Assembly (NCBI RefSeq): GCF_012844305.1
Contig: NZ_JABANE010000005.1
Span: forward strand, 89,652-153,651
DNA length: 64,000 nucleotides
Source of the DNA: Flammeovirga aprica JL-4
GTDB lineage: Bacteria > Bacteroidota > Bacteroidia > Cytophagales > Flammeovirgaceae
Direction of reading: 5' to 3'
Each line of letters opens with the position of its first letter. Position 1 is the first letter of the stretch. Position numbers and translations under genes: made by a program. This document shows positions 55,781-63,927 of this stretch, piece by piece. Under the pieces are notes generated by a model. It saw nothing but the letters and a program-made list of their open reading frames with translations. It had not been told where the DNA came from and searched no databases.

Positions 55781-55788
55781 TACTTTTG
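55781..55788 (+). promoter_or_regulatory. Possible -7 box before the Kelch lipoprotein gene
   Basis: TACTTTTG matches TAnnTTTG and lies 20 bases before the ATG at 55809. No clear -33 TTTG was found at the right distance. Confidence 0.35.
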
Positions 55789-55808
55789 TATTAATAATTG
55801 AAAACTAT

Positions 55809-56795
55809 ATGAAGCTGTTATCTTCTTCAATATACAGATACTGTCTTTTGGTGATTAGTGTAATAATGCAATCTTGTGTATCAGCTAATATCTCGAAAGA
55901 ATTTGAGAATGCAACTCTGCGTTTCTCAAGAGGAACCCCTATGCCATCATCTAGGGCATATATGGGGTACTGCAATACAAGTAAAACCACTTTTGTAGTA
56001 GGAGGGATGAATAAAGCGGAAGAGCATTATAATACAATTCTGTCTTATTCCCCTAAAAATGATACTTGGAATGAAGTTACACCCATTAATATCAAAGGTG
56101 AAAAACTAATCAATACCACAATTTCTAGTGGAAGCATGTTCCTTTTTAACGGTACAAAAGGAAAGGAAGATGACCCAATGGCAAGTATAGATGTCAACGT
56201 TAGGGAGGTGGCTTTTAATAATAGAGTGCCTGAACTTACGAATGTATCGTTAAACCCTCAGGCCATTCATAAATCATCAATAGCGGAGTGGAAAGGAAAA
56301 GTTTTCTTATTTGGTGGTCGAATTGATGATGAAACCTATTCTAATACCTTATTTTCATTTGACTCAAAAAAGAAAGAATGGAAACAGCTGGCATCAATGC
56401 CAAAGCAAATGATCACTTACGGTACTATTGTTCACGGTAAGCTGTATGTATTTGGCGGTAGAAATGAAGCTCCTATTGATGAAATCTACATGTATAACAT
56501 CAAAGTGGACCGTTGGGTGAAAGTAGGGAAACTAGCCGAACCAATTGTAGATGCTACAATTACCAATTACGGTAGCAATATCATTATTTTTAGTAACGAA
56601 CAACTATTCATATATAACACAGATAAAGGGACTTTAAAACGTTATCATACCAATGTTGGTAAATTAGTAGGTAACGGAATGACAGTTTCTGAAGAGAAAT
56701 TGATTATTTTTGGCGGTGTGAAAACCAATAGTGTAGGCAAAGAGGTTTATTCTTCAACAGTTTATACTTTGGACATTCAAAAAATATTACAATAA
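55809..56795 (+). CDS. Kelch-repeat lipoprotein
   Basis: The 328-residue protein has a lipobox ending VIMQSC (Cys at about 23). Kelch-type repeats follow, with doublet glycines and spaced Tyr/Trp: TTFVVGGMNKAEEHYNTILS, then KVFLFGGRIDDETYSNTLFS, KLYVFGGRNEAPIDEIYMYN and KLIIFGGVKTNSVGKEVYSS. About five blades are visible, so a beta-propeller is likely, anchored by lipid at the envelope. Its role is unknown. It is 13 bases upstream of hisC on the same strand. Confidence 0.85.
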   Translation: MKLLSSSIYRYCLLVISVIMQSCVSANISKEFENATLRFSRGTPMPSSRAYMGYCNTSKTTFVVGGMNKAEEHYNTILSYSPKNDTWNEVTPINIKGEKLINTTISSGSMFLFNGTKGKEDDPMASIDVNVREVAFNNRVPELTNVSLNPQAIHKSSIAEWKGKVFLFGGRIDDETYSNTLFSFDSKKKEWKQLASMPKQMITYGTIVHGKLYVFGGRNEAPIDEIYMYNIKVDRWVKVGKLAEPIVDATITNYGSNIIIFSNEQLFIYNTDKGTLKRYHTNVGKLVGNGMTVSEEKLIIFGGVKTNSVGKEVYSSTVYTLDIQKILQ

Positions 56796-56808
56796 GTTTA
56801 TCTGTACC

Positions 56809-57873
56809 ATGAACAAAACTAACATAGATATACAGTCGTTGTTACGTGATCACATCCGATCAATGACGCCTTACTCATCAGCAAGAGATGAGTTTGAAGA
56901 TGTGTCAAAGGAAAATATATTTCTTGATGCAAATGAAAATCCTTTTGGAACAGCTACAGGAGAGCCTTATAACAGGTACCCTGATCCTTATCAAAGGGCA
57001 GTTAAAGCAAAGTTATCTCCAATAAAAAATATTCCTGCAGACCATATTTTCTTAGGCAATGGAAGTGATGAACCAATTGATTTGTTGTTCAGAGCATTTG
57101 TAGAGCCTCAGAAAGACAATGTGATCATTTTACCACCTACATACGGTATGTACAAAGTAAGTGCAGACCTTAATAATGTAGAAGTAAGAGAAGTTGCTTT
57201 AACGGCTGATTTGGATTTAGATGTAGAGGGTATTTTGGGTAAAGTGGATGAAAATACAAAAATCATTTTTGTGTGTTCTCCAAATAATCCAACTGGAGGA
57301 GCTGTCAGTAGTGAAAAAATTGAGCAGTTATTATCAGGTTTTGAAGGATTGGTGATTGTAGATGAAGCGTATATTGATTTCTCTTCACAGCCATCATTTA
57401 TCTCAAAATTATCTGAATATAATAACCTGATTGTATTACAAACTTTTTCAAAAGCATGGGGAATGGCCGGGCTTCGTTTGGGAATGATGTTCGCCTCACC
57501 AGAGATTATTAAAGTATTTAATACCATCAAACCTCCTTACAATATCAATCAACTGACACAGGAAAAAGCATTAGAAGCTTTGGATAATGTGGAGAAAGTG
57601 GAAGATATGGTAGATAAGCTTTTGAAAGAAAGAACGAGGTTAGAAGAAGCATTGGATAAAATGCCTTTTGTGAAAAATAGATACCCTTCTGATGCGAATT
57701 TTATCTTGATCCAAGTGGAAGAAGCAGATAAAATGTATGATGAATTGGTGGAAAAAGGTATTGTAATCAGAAACCGTTCTAAAGTACTTTTATGTGATCA
57801 AGGGTTAAGAATCTCGATCGGGACTGAAGAAGAGAATAACAGATTTCTTGAGGAATTTAGTCGTTTGGGCTAA
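56809..57873 (+). CDS. hisC: Histidinol-phosphate aminotransferase
   Basis: The 354-residue PLP enzyme converts imidazole-acetol phosphate to histidinol phosphate in histidine synthesis. It has LDANENPFG near the N-terminus, the RYPDPYQ block, IFLGNGSDEPIDLLFRAF, VCSPNNPTGGAV, LVIVDEAYIDF and LQTFSKAWGMAGLRLGMMFA, in which Lys215 binds PLP. The remaining his genes are not in this window, so it is split from the main histidine operon or is a paralog. Related enzymes can use phenylalanine or tyrosine. Confidence 0.88.
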   Translation: MNKTNIDIQSLLRDHIRSMTPYSSARDEFEDVSKENIFLDANENPFGTATGEPYNRYPDPYQRAVKAKLSPIKNIPADHIFLGNGSDEPIDLLFRAFVEPQKDNVIILPPTYGMYKVSADLNNVEVREVALTADLDLDVEGILGKVDENTKIIFVCSPNNPTGGAVSSEKIEQLLSGFEGLVIVDEAYIDFSSQPSFISKLSEYNNLIVLQTFSKAWGMAGLRLGMMFASPEIIKVFNTIKPPYNINQLTQEKALEALDNVEKVEDMVDKLLKERTRLEEALDKMPFVKNRYPSDANFILIQVEEADKMYDELVEKGIVIRNRSKVLLCDQGLRISIGTEEENNRFLEEFSRLG

Positions 57874-57885
57874 TTGTTTGATATA

Positions 57886-57935
57886 AAAAAAATCCCTCCT
57901 AGTTGATTTTAATATCAGTTAGGAGGGATTTTTTA
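57886..57935. terminator. Bidirectional terminator between hisC and the class IV aminotransferase
   Basis: AAATCCCTCCTA and TAGGAGGGATTT pair over 12 bp, with A-rich sequence before and T-rich sequence after. It serves both convergent genes. Confidence 0.85.
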
Positions 57936-57945
57936 TTTGAAAGCC

Positions 57946-58770
57946 TTATTCGTAAGCTTGCTCGAAAACCTTCTTCCAAGCATCCACTACTTTGTATTGC
58001 TTTTCTCCAATTTCTTTGATCATTGTCACACCCGTTACATTGGTGGTCATCACGGTATCTGCCTCAAGTAACTCAGCTTTTCTAGCAAAAACTTTTCTGA
58101 CCTTATATCCTTTTTGCTCTAGGTGGGCCACGATATTTTTCCTGGCAATACCCGAAACACAACCTACCGCCACTTTAGGAGTGTAAATTACTTTGTCTTT
58201 GATCCAAAATAAATTACCAGAGATTGTTTCTGCCAAATAACCGTCATAATTGATCAGAATCAGGTCATCAAGTTCCCTTGTCTTTTTTTCTATTCCTGCA
58301 AAAGTGTAGGTCATAGAAGACAACGATTTACAGAAAGAAACCGGGGTAAGAGGTACTTTTATCGATTCAGCATAATCCACAGTTAAACACTTTTTGCTAT
58401 CTGCCTTTACAAAAGGTTGTATAGATAGGAGTGTATAATAGTTGGAGTTGTTAGGAGTATAAAGCCCGCCTTCCTTTCGCCAAATCATCAATTTTATTCT
58501 ACAATCACCTTCAATTTCATTCTTCTTTTTCAAGGTTTTATACGCATCATAAATAAAGTCTTTATCTTGAAATTCGGAAGGGAAGTTGATCTGCAGTTCT
58601 TTTAAACCACGTTTTATTCTATCAATATGATCATCCAAAAAGCGGATTGTGCCATTCTGTGAGATCATTGTTTCAAAAAGGCCATCGCCGTATTGAAAAC
58701 CTCTGTCAGAATAAGATACTCCCGTTTTGGATGCTTTTTCGATTTCGTTGTTAAATAAGACGTAACTCAT
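57946..58770 (-). CDS. Class IV aminotransferase, PabC-like
   Basis: The 274-residue fold-type IV PLP protein has DRGFQYGDGLFETMISQNGT, DDHIDRIKRGLKEL and CKSLSSMTYTFAG, in which Lys148 should bind PLP. Late family residues are LILINYDGYLAETISGNLFW and SGIARKNIVAHLEQKGYKV. It may be aminodeoxychorismate lyase (PabC, folate), a D-amino-acid or branched-chain transaminase. The short length and YGDGLFET favour the lyase group. It is the last gene of a four-gene minus-strand operon, 4 bases after smpB. Confidence 0.8.
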   Translation of the reverse strand: MSYVLFNNEIEKASKTGVSYSDRGFQYGDGLFETMISQNGTIRFLDDHIDRIKRGLKELQINFPSEFQDKDFIYDAYKTLKKKNEIEGDCRIKLMIWRKEGGLYTPNNSNYYTLLSIQPFVKADSKKCLTVDYAESIKVPLTPVSFCKSLSSMTYTFAGIEKKTRELDDLILINYDGYLAETISGNLFWIKDKVIYTPKVAVGCVSGIARKNIVAHLEQKGYKVRKVFARKAELLEADTVMTTNVTGVTMIKEIGEKQYKVVDAWKKVFEQAYE

Positions 58771-58774
58771 AAAG

Positions 58775-59242
58775 TTAGTATTTCATTCTAGATAACTCTC
58801 TTTTCTGATCTTTCTCTTTCAGATCATTACGCTTGTCATAAAGCTTTTTACCTCTAGCCAGTGCAATTTCAAGTTTAGCCAGACCTCTGTCATTGATAAA
58901 AAGTTGAGTAGGGATAATTGTAAACCCTGTCTCTTTCGCTTTTTTATCTAATTTATCTAACTCTCTTCTTGTCAAAAGGAGTTTACGGTCTGCTTTTGCT
59001 TCGTGATTATTGTAGCCACCCATTTCATAAGGAGCAATGTGCATGCTTCTTACAATAAGTTCATCTCCAATAAACAAGCAGAAAGCATCTTGTAAACTTA
59101 CTTTCTGCATACGAATAGATTTTATTTCAGAACCTTTCAAAGAAATTCCTGCTACAAGTTTTTCTACAAACTCATACTCATGAGAAGCCTTTCGGTTCTT
59201 GATTTTTACTTTTTGTTTTATTTCTAATTTCTTTCCTCCCAT
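58775..59242 (-). CDS. smpB: SsrA-binding protein SmpB
   Basis: The 155-residue protein binds tmRNA (SsrA) and carries it to stalled ribosomes. The beta-barrel signature is complete: KIKNRKASHEYEFVEKLVAG, LKGSEIKSIRMQKVSLQDAF, MHIAPYEMGGYNNHEAKADR and KLLLTRRELDKL. The tail has IALARGKKLYDKRNDLKEKD, used in the mRNA channel. It is 11 bases downstream of comB. The matching ssrA RNA gene was not seen in the window. Confidence 0.95.
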   Translation of the reverse strand: MGGKKLEIKQKVKIKNRKASHEYEFVEKLVAGISLKGSEIKSIRMQKVSLQDAFCLFIGDELIVRSMHIAPYEMGGYNNHEAKADRKLLLTRRELDKLDKKAKETGFTIIPTQLFINDRGLAKLEIALARGKKLYDKRNDLKEKDQKRELSRMKY

Positions 59243-59253
59243 AATGCTGATTT

Positions 59254-59961
59254 TTAAATTGTTATTTCCCCATTCCTAAGAATAGGAAGTGCATCACAAT
59301 AATCCTCCTGAGCACAAAAGGCAAGGTCAGACTTGGCCTTAAGACCACTTAATCGTTTAGCATGAGAAGCATTGAATTGAATACTTTCTACTAAATTATC
59401 CTTACACGCTTTGTATTGTGTCAATGCCATAAATGAAGCATCATCCGTAAGATTGCATTCTTCTTGCAATCTGTCAATCAAAGCACCTGCAAATAATGTA
59501 TCTTCAAGACTTGGATTGCCTTTCCACCCTGCACAGATGATCACTACATCTTTTTGAGCTGATTTTAAAAATTCAGCTACTACCGTTACATTTAATAACG
59601 CACCGATAACGATTTGATCTGCTCTTTTCTTCGCTTCTGTAATCGCCACAGTACCGTTTGTAGTGGTCATGCAGATGTCTTTACCGTGGTATTCTTCCTG
59701 CATATGTTCTTGAGGAGAGTTGCCGATCGTAAACTCTTTCACTTTCACTCCACCTCTTTCTCCAGCCGTAATATAGCCTTTTTTTGAATAATCAAGTGCT
59801 TCCTCTACTGTCATAACAGGAATTACACTTTTCACGCCTGCATTTAAACCTGCAACCATACATGAAGTTGCTCTCAAAACATCTGTAACAACGGCAATTT
59901 TTCCTTCGAGTTGATGTAAGGATAAAATCTCCGGGGTGAGACAAGTCTCTATATTTATCAT
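59254..59961 (-). CDS. comB: 2-phosphosulfolactate phosphatase ComB
   Basis: The 235-residue protein matches ComB: GKIAVVTDVLRATSCMVAGL at the start, AGERGGVKVKEFTIGNSPQE, ICMTTTNGTVAITEAKKRAD and CAGWKGNPSLEDTLFAGALI. Known ComB removes phosphate from 2-phosphosulfolactate, a step in coenzyme M synthesis in archaea. Here no comA or comC lies nearby. Bacteroidota make sulfonolipids, but any link is inference; sulfolactate formation is another option. It lies 3 bases downstream of the HMG-CoA lyase gene. Confidence 0.88.
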   Translation of the reverse strand: MINIETCLTPEILSLHQLEGKIAVVTDVLRATSCMVAGLNAGVKSVIPVMTVEEALDYSKKGYITAGERGGVKVKEFTIGNSPQEHMQEEYHGKDICMTTTNGTVAITEAKKRADQIVIGALLNVTVVAEFLKSAQKDVVIICAGWKGNPSLEDTLFAGALIDRLQEECNLTDDASFMALTQYKACKDNLVESIQFNASHAKRLSGLKAKSDLAFCAQEDYCDALPILRNGEITI

Positions 59962-59964
59962 TTT

Positions 59965-60810
59965 CTAACCTATATTATGCTGTCTAAATTCTGACGCCTT
60001 TTCTAAAATACCTAAGTTTAAGGCGGGCATTAATGAAGGTTGATCTTGGAGTGCCTCAATGAGTGATTCGGTGGCTAAGTTTCCAGTAAGACTGTCTTTA
60101 GCCATAGGACATCCTCCAAGTCCGCCAAGGGCTGTATCTATTCTTCTACAACCTGCATTAATCGCTGCGCTTGCTAGTTCAGTTGCCTTAAAAGGATTAC
60201 AGTGCAAATGTACACCCAATTCTGTATTGGGCAACAATTTTGAGGCATTTTCAAATAAATCTTGAATATCTTTTGCATTTGCAGTACCAATTGTATCAGA
60301 GAGTGAAATGATTCCAATTCCCATTTCAGAGAGTTCATGAGCCATTTCTAATACTTTTGAAGTAGAGAATTCTTCCTCATACGGATTGCCAAAAGCCATG
60401 GATAAATAAGCGACAGTTTCTTTATGATTACCTTGAGCTAATGTATTGATTTTATGTAATTCTACTTTTGCTTCCGCAATGGATTTTTTAGTATTTCGTT
60501 GCTGGAAAGTTTCTGAAACAGAGAGTGGAAAACCTAAGAAATTAATTTCAGGATAGTGCAGGGCATCACTAGCACCTCTTTCATTGACCACTATTGAAAG
60601 CAGTTTTGTATCCGTTTTTTCTAATTCAGCCAAAACCTCTTTTGTGTCTTTCATCTGAGGAATTGCTTTAGGCGAAACAAAGCTTCCAAAGTCAAGTGTA
60701 TCAAACCCCACTTGAAGCAATAAATTTAAATACTCAATTTTTGTAGCAGTAGGAATGAAGTTAGAGAGACCTTGCATCGCATCTCTTGGACATTCTATAA
60801 TTTTTACCAT
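59965..60810 (-). CDS. Hydroxymethylglutaryl-CoA lyase
   Basis: The enzyme splits HMG-CoA into acetyl-CoA and acetoacetate, the last step of leucine breakdown. The 281 residues form a TIM barrel. VKIIECPRDAMQGLSNFIPT holds the base/metal Asp-Arg pair (Arg9, Asp10), SLSDTIGTANAKD and VHLHCNPFKATELA hold metal ligands, and GLGGCPMAKDSLTGN has the catalytic Cys234. It is the first gene of the tight minus-strand operon with comB, smpB and a class IV aminotransferase. No other leucine-degradation gene is nearby. Confidence 0.88.
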   Translation of the reverse strand: MVKIIECPRDAMQGLSNFIPTATKIEYLNLLLQVGFDTLDFGSFVSPKAIPQMKDTKEVLAELEKTDTKLLSIVVNERGASDALHYPEINFLGFPLSVSETFQQRNTKKSIAEAKVELHKINTLAQGNHKETVAYLSMAFGNPYEEEFSTSKVLEMAHELSEMGIGIISLSDTIGTANAKDIQDLFENASKLLPNTELGVHLHCNPFKATELASAAINAGCRRIDTALGGLGGCPMAKDSLTGNLATESLIEALQDQPSLMPALNLGILEKASEFRQHNIG

Positions 60811-61088
60811 GTTAGTAGTGTTTATCTGTGTTGGTATTATTGGTGTAATTGAATTTGATATTGAACTTAATGAAAAAATGTATAAGCTGTAAATTTCCAG
60901 TTCAGAAATAATAAAATAAGAAGTTAATCCATTGTAAATAAGTTACTTGTAATTTACGTTTGAGCTATGTATTAATCTGTAAATGAGAGTGTTAAGCTTT
61001 TTTAATTGTTCTTATTTTAGTATATTGTAGGATTAAATAAAGTTCAAGAACTACTGTTCATTTAAAATTTCAACCAATTAAACAGACT

Positions 61089-61910
61089 ATGGCTTACATT
61101 AATGTAAACAACCAACAGTTGTATTATGAGGATCACGGAGACAAAAATGCTCCCGTATTATTATTTATGCATGGCTTTCTGATGAGCTCAGAAATGTTTG
61201 CTTCACAAGTAGAATTCTTCTCTTCTTATCGTGTTATCACCTTTGATGCTAGAACTTTTGGCAAGACAAAATGGGATGGTGAACCTTTCACTTTGTATGA
61301 TACGGTCAGTGATTGTATGGCACTTTTGGATCACTTAGGCATTGAGAAAGTGATTTTAGCAGGTATGTCGCAAGGAGGATATGCCGCATTGAGAGTTGCT
61401 CTTCGATTCCCTTCTAGAGTGCAGGGATTAATTCTGATAAGTACCTCAGCACATGTTGATGCTGATGAAGTAAAAGCAGGTTACCGCGAAGTAAGAGATA
61501 CATGGGCAGAATATGGTTTGGTTCCTCAATTACAAGAAAACTTAATGACAGGTATAATCGGTCCTAAAGAAGGGAATGAATGTCATTGGGATAAATGGAC
61601 TCCTTCATGGCAAGGAAGAACTGCCAATGAGATTTTTCATGCTATGAATAACTTAATCGATAGAGATGATATTTTACCTTTTCTCCCAGAAATAAAATGT
61701 CCTTCTCTAATCATTCATGGCGATCAGGATTTTGGAGTAGCTTTTGAGATGGGCGAATATTTATATAACAACCTTCCAAATGCTGTAGGTTTTATCAAAG
61801 TAGAAGGTGGAGCCCATGGAACAATCATGACTCATGCCGAAACCGTCAATGGCGATTTACTCTATCATTTAGAAAATCACTTGTTGCCAGAATTAGAAAA
61901 ACAAGATTAG
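61089..61910 (+). CDS. Alpha/beta-hydrolase
   Basis: The 273-residue protein has the alpha/beta-hydrolase set: VLLFMHGFLMSSEMF (oxyanion hole), AGMSQGGYAALRVAL with Ser94, LIIHGDQDFGVAFE with the acid, and GGAHGTIMTHAE with the base His. The family includes esterases, epoxide hydrolases and haloperoxidase-like enzymes; the substrate is unknown. There is no signal peptide. The 278 bases upstream contain no feature I can name. Confidence 0.85.
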   Translation: MAYINVNNQQLYYEDHGDKNAPVLLFMHGFLMSSEMFASQVEFFSSYRVITFDARTFGKTKWDGEPFTLYDTVSDCMALLDHLGIEKVILAGMSQGGYAALRVALRFPSRVQGLILISTSAHVDADEVKAGYREVRDTWAEYGLVPQLQENLMTGIIGPKEGNECHWDKWTPSWQGRTANEIFHAMNNLIDRDDILPFLPEIKCPSLIIHGDQDFGVAFEMGEYLYNNLPNAVGFIKVEGGAHGTIMTHAETVNGDLLYHLENHLLPELEKQD

Positions 61911-61984
61911 TTAAAATGAATATTAACAAGGTTAAAGAGTTTTAATAACTCGTTAGTCATTTTGCTTTCAGATTTGTCAATGTG

Positions 61985-62015
61985 TAGTTTACTAGAACCT
62001 CAATCTAGTAAACTA
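61985..62015 (+). promoter_or_regulatory. Perfect 12-bp inverted repeat before the OmpA-like gene
   Basis: TAGTTTACTAGA (61985-61996) and TCTAGTAAACTA (62004-62015) pair perfectly around the loop ACCTCAA and end 8 bases before the ATG at 62024. The tail after the stem is not a T-run, so an operator or a translation-blocking RNA hairpin is at least as likely as a terminator for the upstream hydrolase. Confidence 0.6.
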
Positions 62016-62023
62016 TTGTTGAC

Positions 62024-63121
62024 ATGAAATATACATTACTAATTATTGCCTTATTCCTTGTATCTAACACTGTTTTTTCTCAAAAAAAATACAACAAATC
62101 GATCATAGAATTTAAGCAATTTAATAAGACTAAAGACCATAGAGTAAGAACTTATCTAAAAGTAAATGAGCTAACAGACGAAATAATATTGTATGTATTT
62201 CCTTATGATGCTTTTGATGATTTTTTCAAGTATAAAGATGATGGAATTAGCATAGATTTAATCCAGAAGAAACAATATTCCTGTGAAAATTTTGAGGTAG
62301 TTAAATACAATGAAGATTATAGAGGTCAACTTCTTAAGAAAGTTTATCGAGATGAATTAATAAAGAAGAGAAGGAAAAATAATAGTGATAATTATGCTGT
62401 TATCCCGTTAGGGAAACTACCTCAAAAATACAATTTGAAAGACATAGAATTAAACTATTTTATAGTAAGAGGAGGAGAGGATCACTATTATAGAACTTCT
62501 TATAATATCGATACCGAACAACTACCTTATTATGATTTACCATTGGTATATTTTTCACCACCGCAAAAGAAAAGTAATAGTATTTTACATCAATCTATTA
62601 ATAATGAAGAAATAGAATATAAATTACACTTTGAGAAAAATAAGACACAATTTGATTCTCTTGAGTTTAAGAAATTGTATGACTATTTACATTTAAGTGA
62701 TTATCGTATTACCTCTTTTTATATAAAAGCCTATTCTTCAATTGATGGAGACCCAGAACAGAACGCAAACCTATCTTATTTAAGATCACAGCAAATTGTC
62801 AATGAACTATCTCCTTTTATGACAGATGGGGTAAAGTCAATAATAGAAACAGGAGAAAATTGGAATAAGTTTTTTGAAGATATAAAAGGTACAGAATATG
62901 AGTATTTGCTTCAAAAGGGAGAAAATGAAATAAGAAAGGAAGTAAATAAAAATACAGATAAGTTTGAACACTTATTATCACAACAGAGAATAGCTACTAT
63001 CAAAGTACGATTGGAAAAGTTAGTGACTTATGAGTTGTTGGAAGAATCAGAATCCTATGAATTATTTGGTGATTTAGTATCTAAAGATGATTATGAGGAA
63101 GCTTATTTATTGCAAAGTTAA
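62024..63121 (+). CDS. Exported protein with OmpA-like region, possibly 5' half of a frameshifted gene
   Basis: The 365-residue protein has a signal peptide (about 1-20, ending NTVFSQ). Its C-terminal half has an OmpA-like peptidoglycan-binding pattern: FEKNKTQFDSLEFKKLYDYL, then ITSFYIKAYSSIDGDPEQNA and NLSYLRSQQIVNEL. The frame ends abruptly after DDYEEAYLLQS, and the next frame (+1) continues with 35 bases of overlap. The two may have been one protein of about 620 residues. I do not recognise the N-terminal 180 residues. Confidence 0.65.
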   Translation: MKYTLLIIALFLVSNTVFSQKKYNKSIIEFKQFNKTKDHRVRTYLKVNELTDEIILYVFPYDAFDDFFKYKDDGISIDLIQKKQYSCENFEVVKYNEDYRGQLLKKVYRDELIKKRRKNNSDNYAVIPLGKLPQKYNLKDIELNYFIVRGGEDHYYRTSYNIDTEQLPYYDLPLVYFSPPQKKSNSILHQSINNEEIEYKLHFEKNKTQFDSLEFKKLYDYLHLSDYRITSFYIKAYSSIDGDPEQNANLSYLRSQQIVNELSPFMTDGVKSIIETGENWNKFFEDIKGTEYEYLLQKGENEIRKEVNKNTDKFEHLLSQQRIATIKVRLEKLVTYELLEESESYELFGDLVSKDDYEEAYLLQS

Positions 63122-63905
63122 GAATGGAGTTTATTCCTTGGATAGTTTAAATGAAAAAATACAACTACCTAAAAAGAAAAAGTATATGATGCTCCATCAG
63201 AACTTTTTAGTAATGTATGATGATATTTCAACTTTTAAATATAAAGATCAAGTGTTGGCAACTTACAGAGAGATGTTGCAAGTTGCTCCATCTAATCCGA
63301 CCTTAATTTATAATTTGAGTGCATTGTTGACAAAATGTATCACATTTGAATGGAATGAAGCTCAAATCAAAGAAGTTGAAAAGAATATTTCTTTGTTAAG
63401 ATCGAAACGTTTTAATAAATCACTGGTAGATAAATTAATTTTAAATAGGTGGCTTATTTTGAGTATTATTGCTTATCAAAAGGCAGACTTCGTAAAGTCT
63501 GATAATTACAACCATAAAATTTATTCCTACTACAAAAATCTAGAATTCAATCAAGACGATAAGGTAAGGCTAGCGCAACATTTTGTAAACTATTCACTTG
63601 TGACTTGGGCAACAGAAATTTTATATGATGGCATTTTTACATCAGATACTTCTGAAGATTTACTTTTTTATTATATCAATTTGACAATTGTAAACGATGA
63701 TGAAGTTGAAAAAGCGTCTTATAAAGCTTTGATGAAAAAAGCAATTGGGATGAACCGAAGGAGGTTTTGCCAGCTATTTAATTCATATTATGGTCTAAAC
63801 AGTGGAATAACTTTTCAATTATTAGATCATCCAATATTGAAAAACTTTTATTGTGAAGAGTGTTTTGAATATATCCAAGAGGATAATATTTTGGGTAATG
63901 GATGA
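63087..63905 (+). CDS. TPR-like protein, possibly 3' half of a frameshifted gene
   Basis: The 272-residue frame is helical, with TPR-like text: QVLATYREMLQVAPSNPTLI followed by YNLSALLTKCITFEWNEAQI, and LAQHFVNYSLVTWATEILYD. It has no signal peptide, and its first residues (MIMRKLIYCKVKNGV) overlap the previous frame. Reading +1 across the junction would give EEAYLLQ followed by KNGVYSLDSLNEK. It therefore looks like the second half of the preceding gene split by one base, in the genome or in sequencing. An independent gene cannot be excluded. Confidence 0.55.
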   Translation: MIMRKLIYCKVKNGVYSLDSLNEKIQLPKKKKYMMLHQNFLVMYDDISTFKYKDQVLATYREMLQVAPSNPTLIYNLSALLTKCITFEWNEAQIKEVEKNISLLRSKRFNKSLVDKLILNRWLILSIIAYQKADFVKSDNYNHKIYSYYKNLEFNQDDKVRLAQHFVNYSLVTWATEILYDGIFTSDTSEDLLFYYINLTIVNDDEVEKASYKALMKKAIGMNRRRFCQLFNSYYGLNSGITFQLLDHPILKNFYCEECFEYIQEDNILGNG

Positions 63906-63927
63906 TTTAGGTTGATTCTTTGTTATA

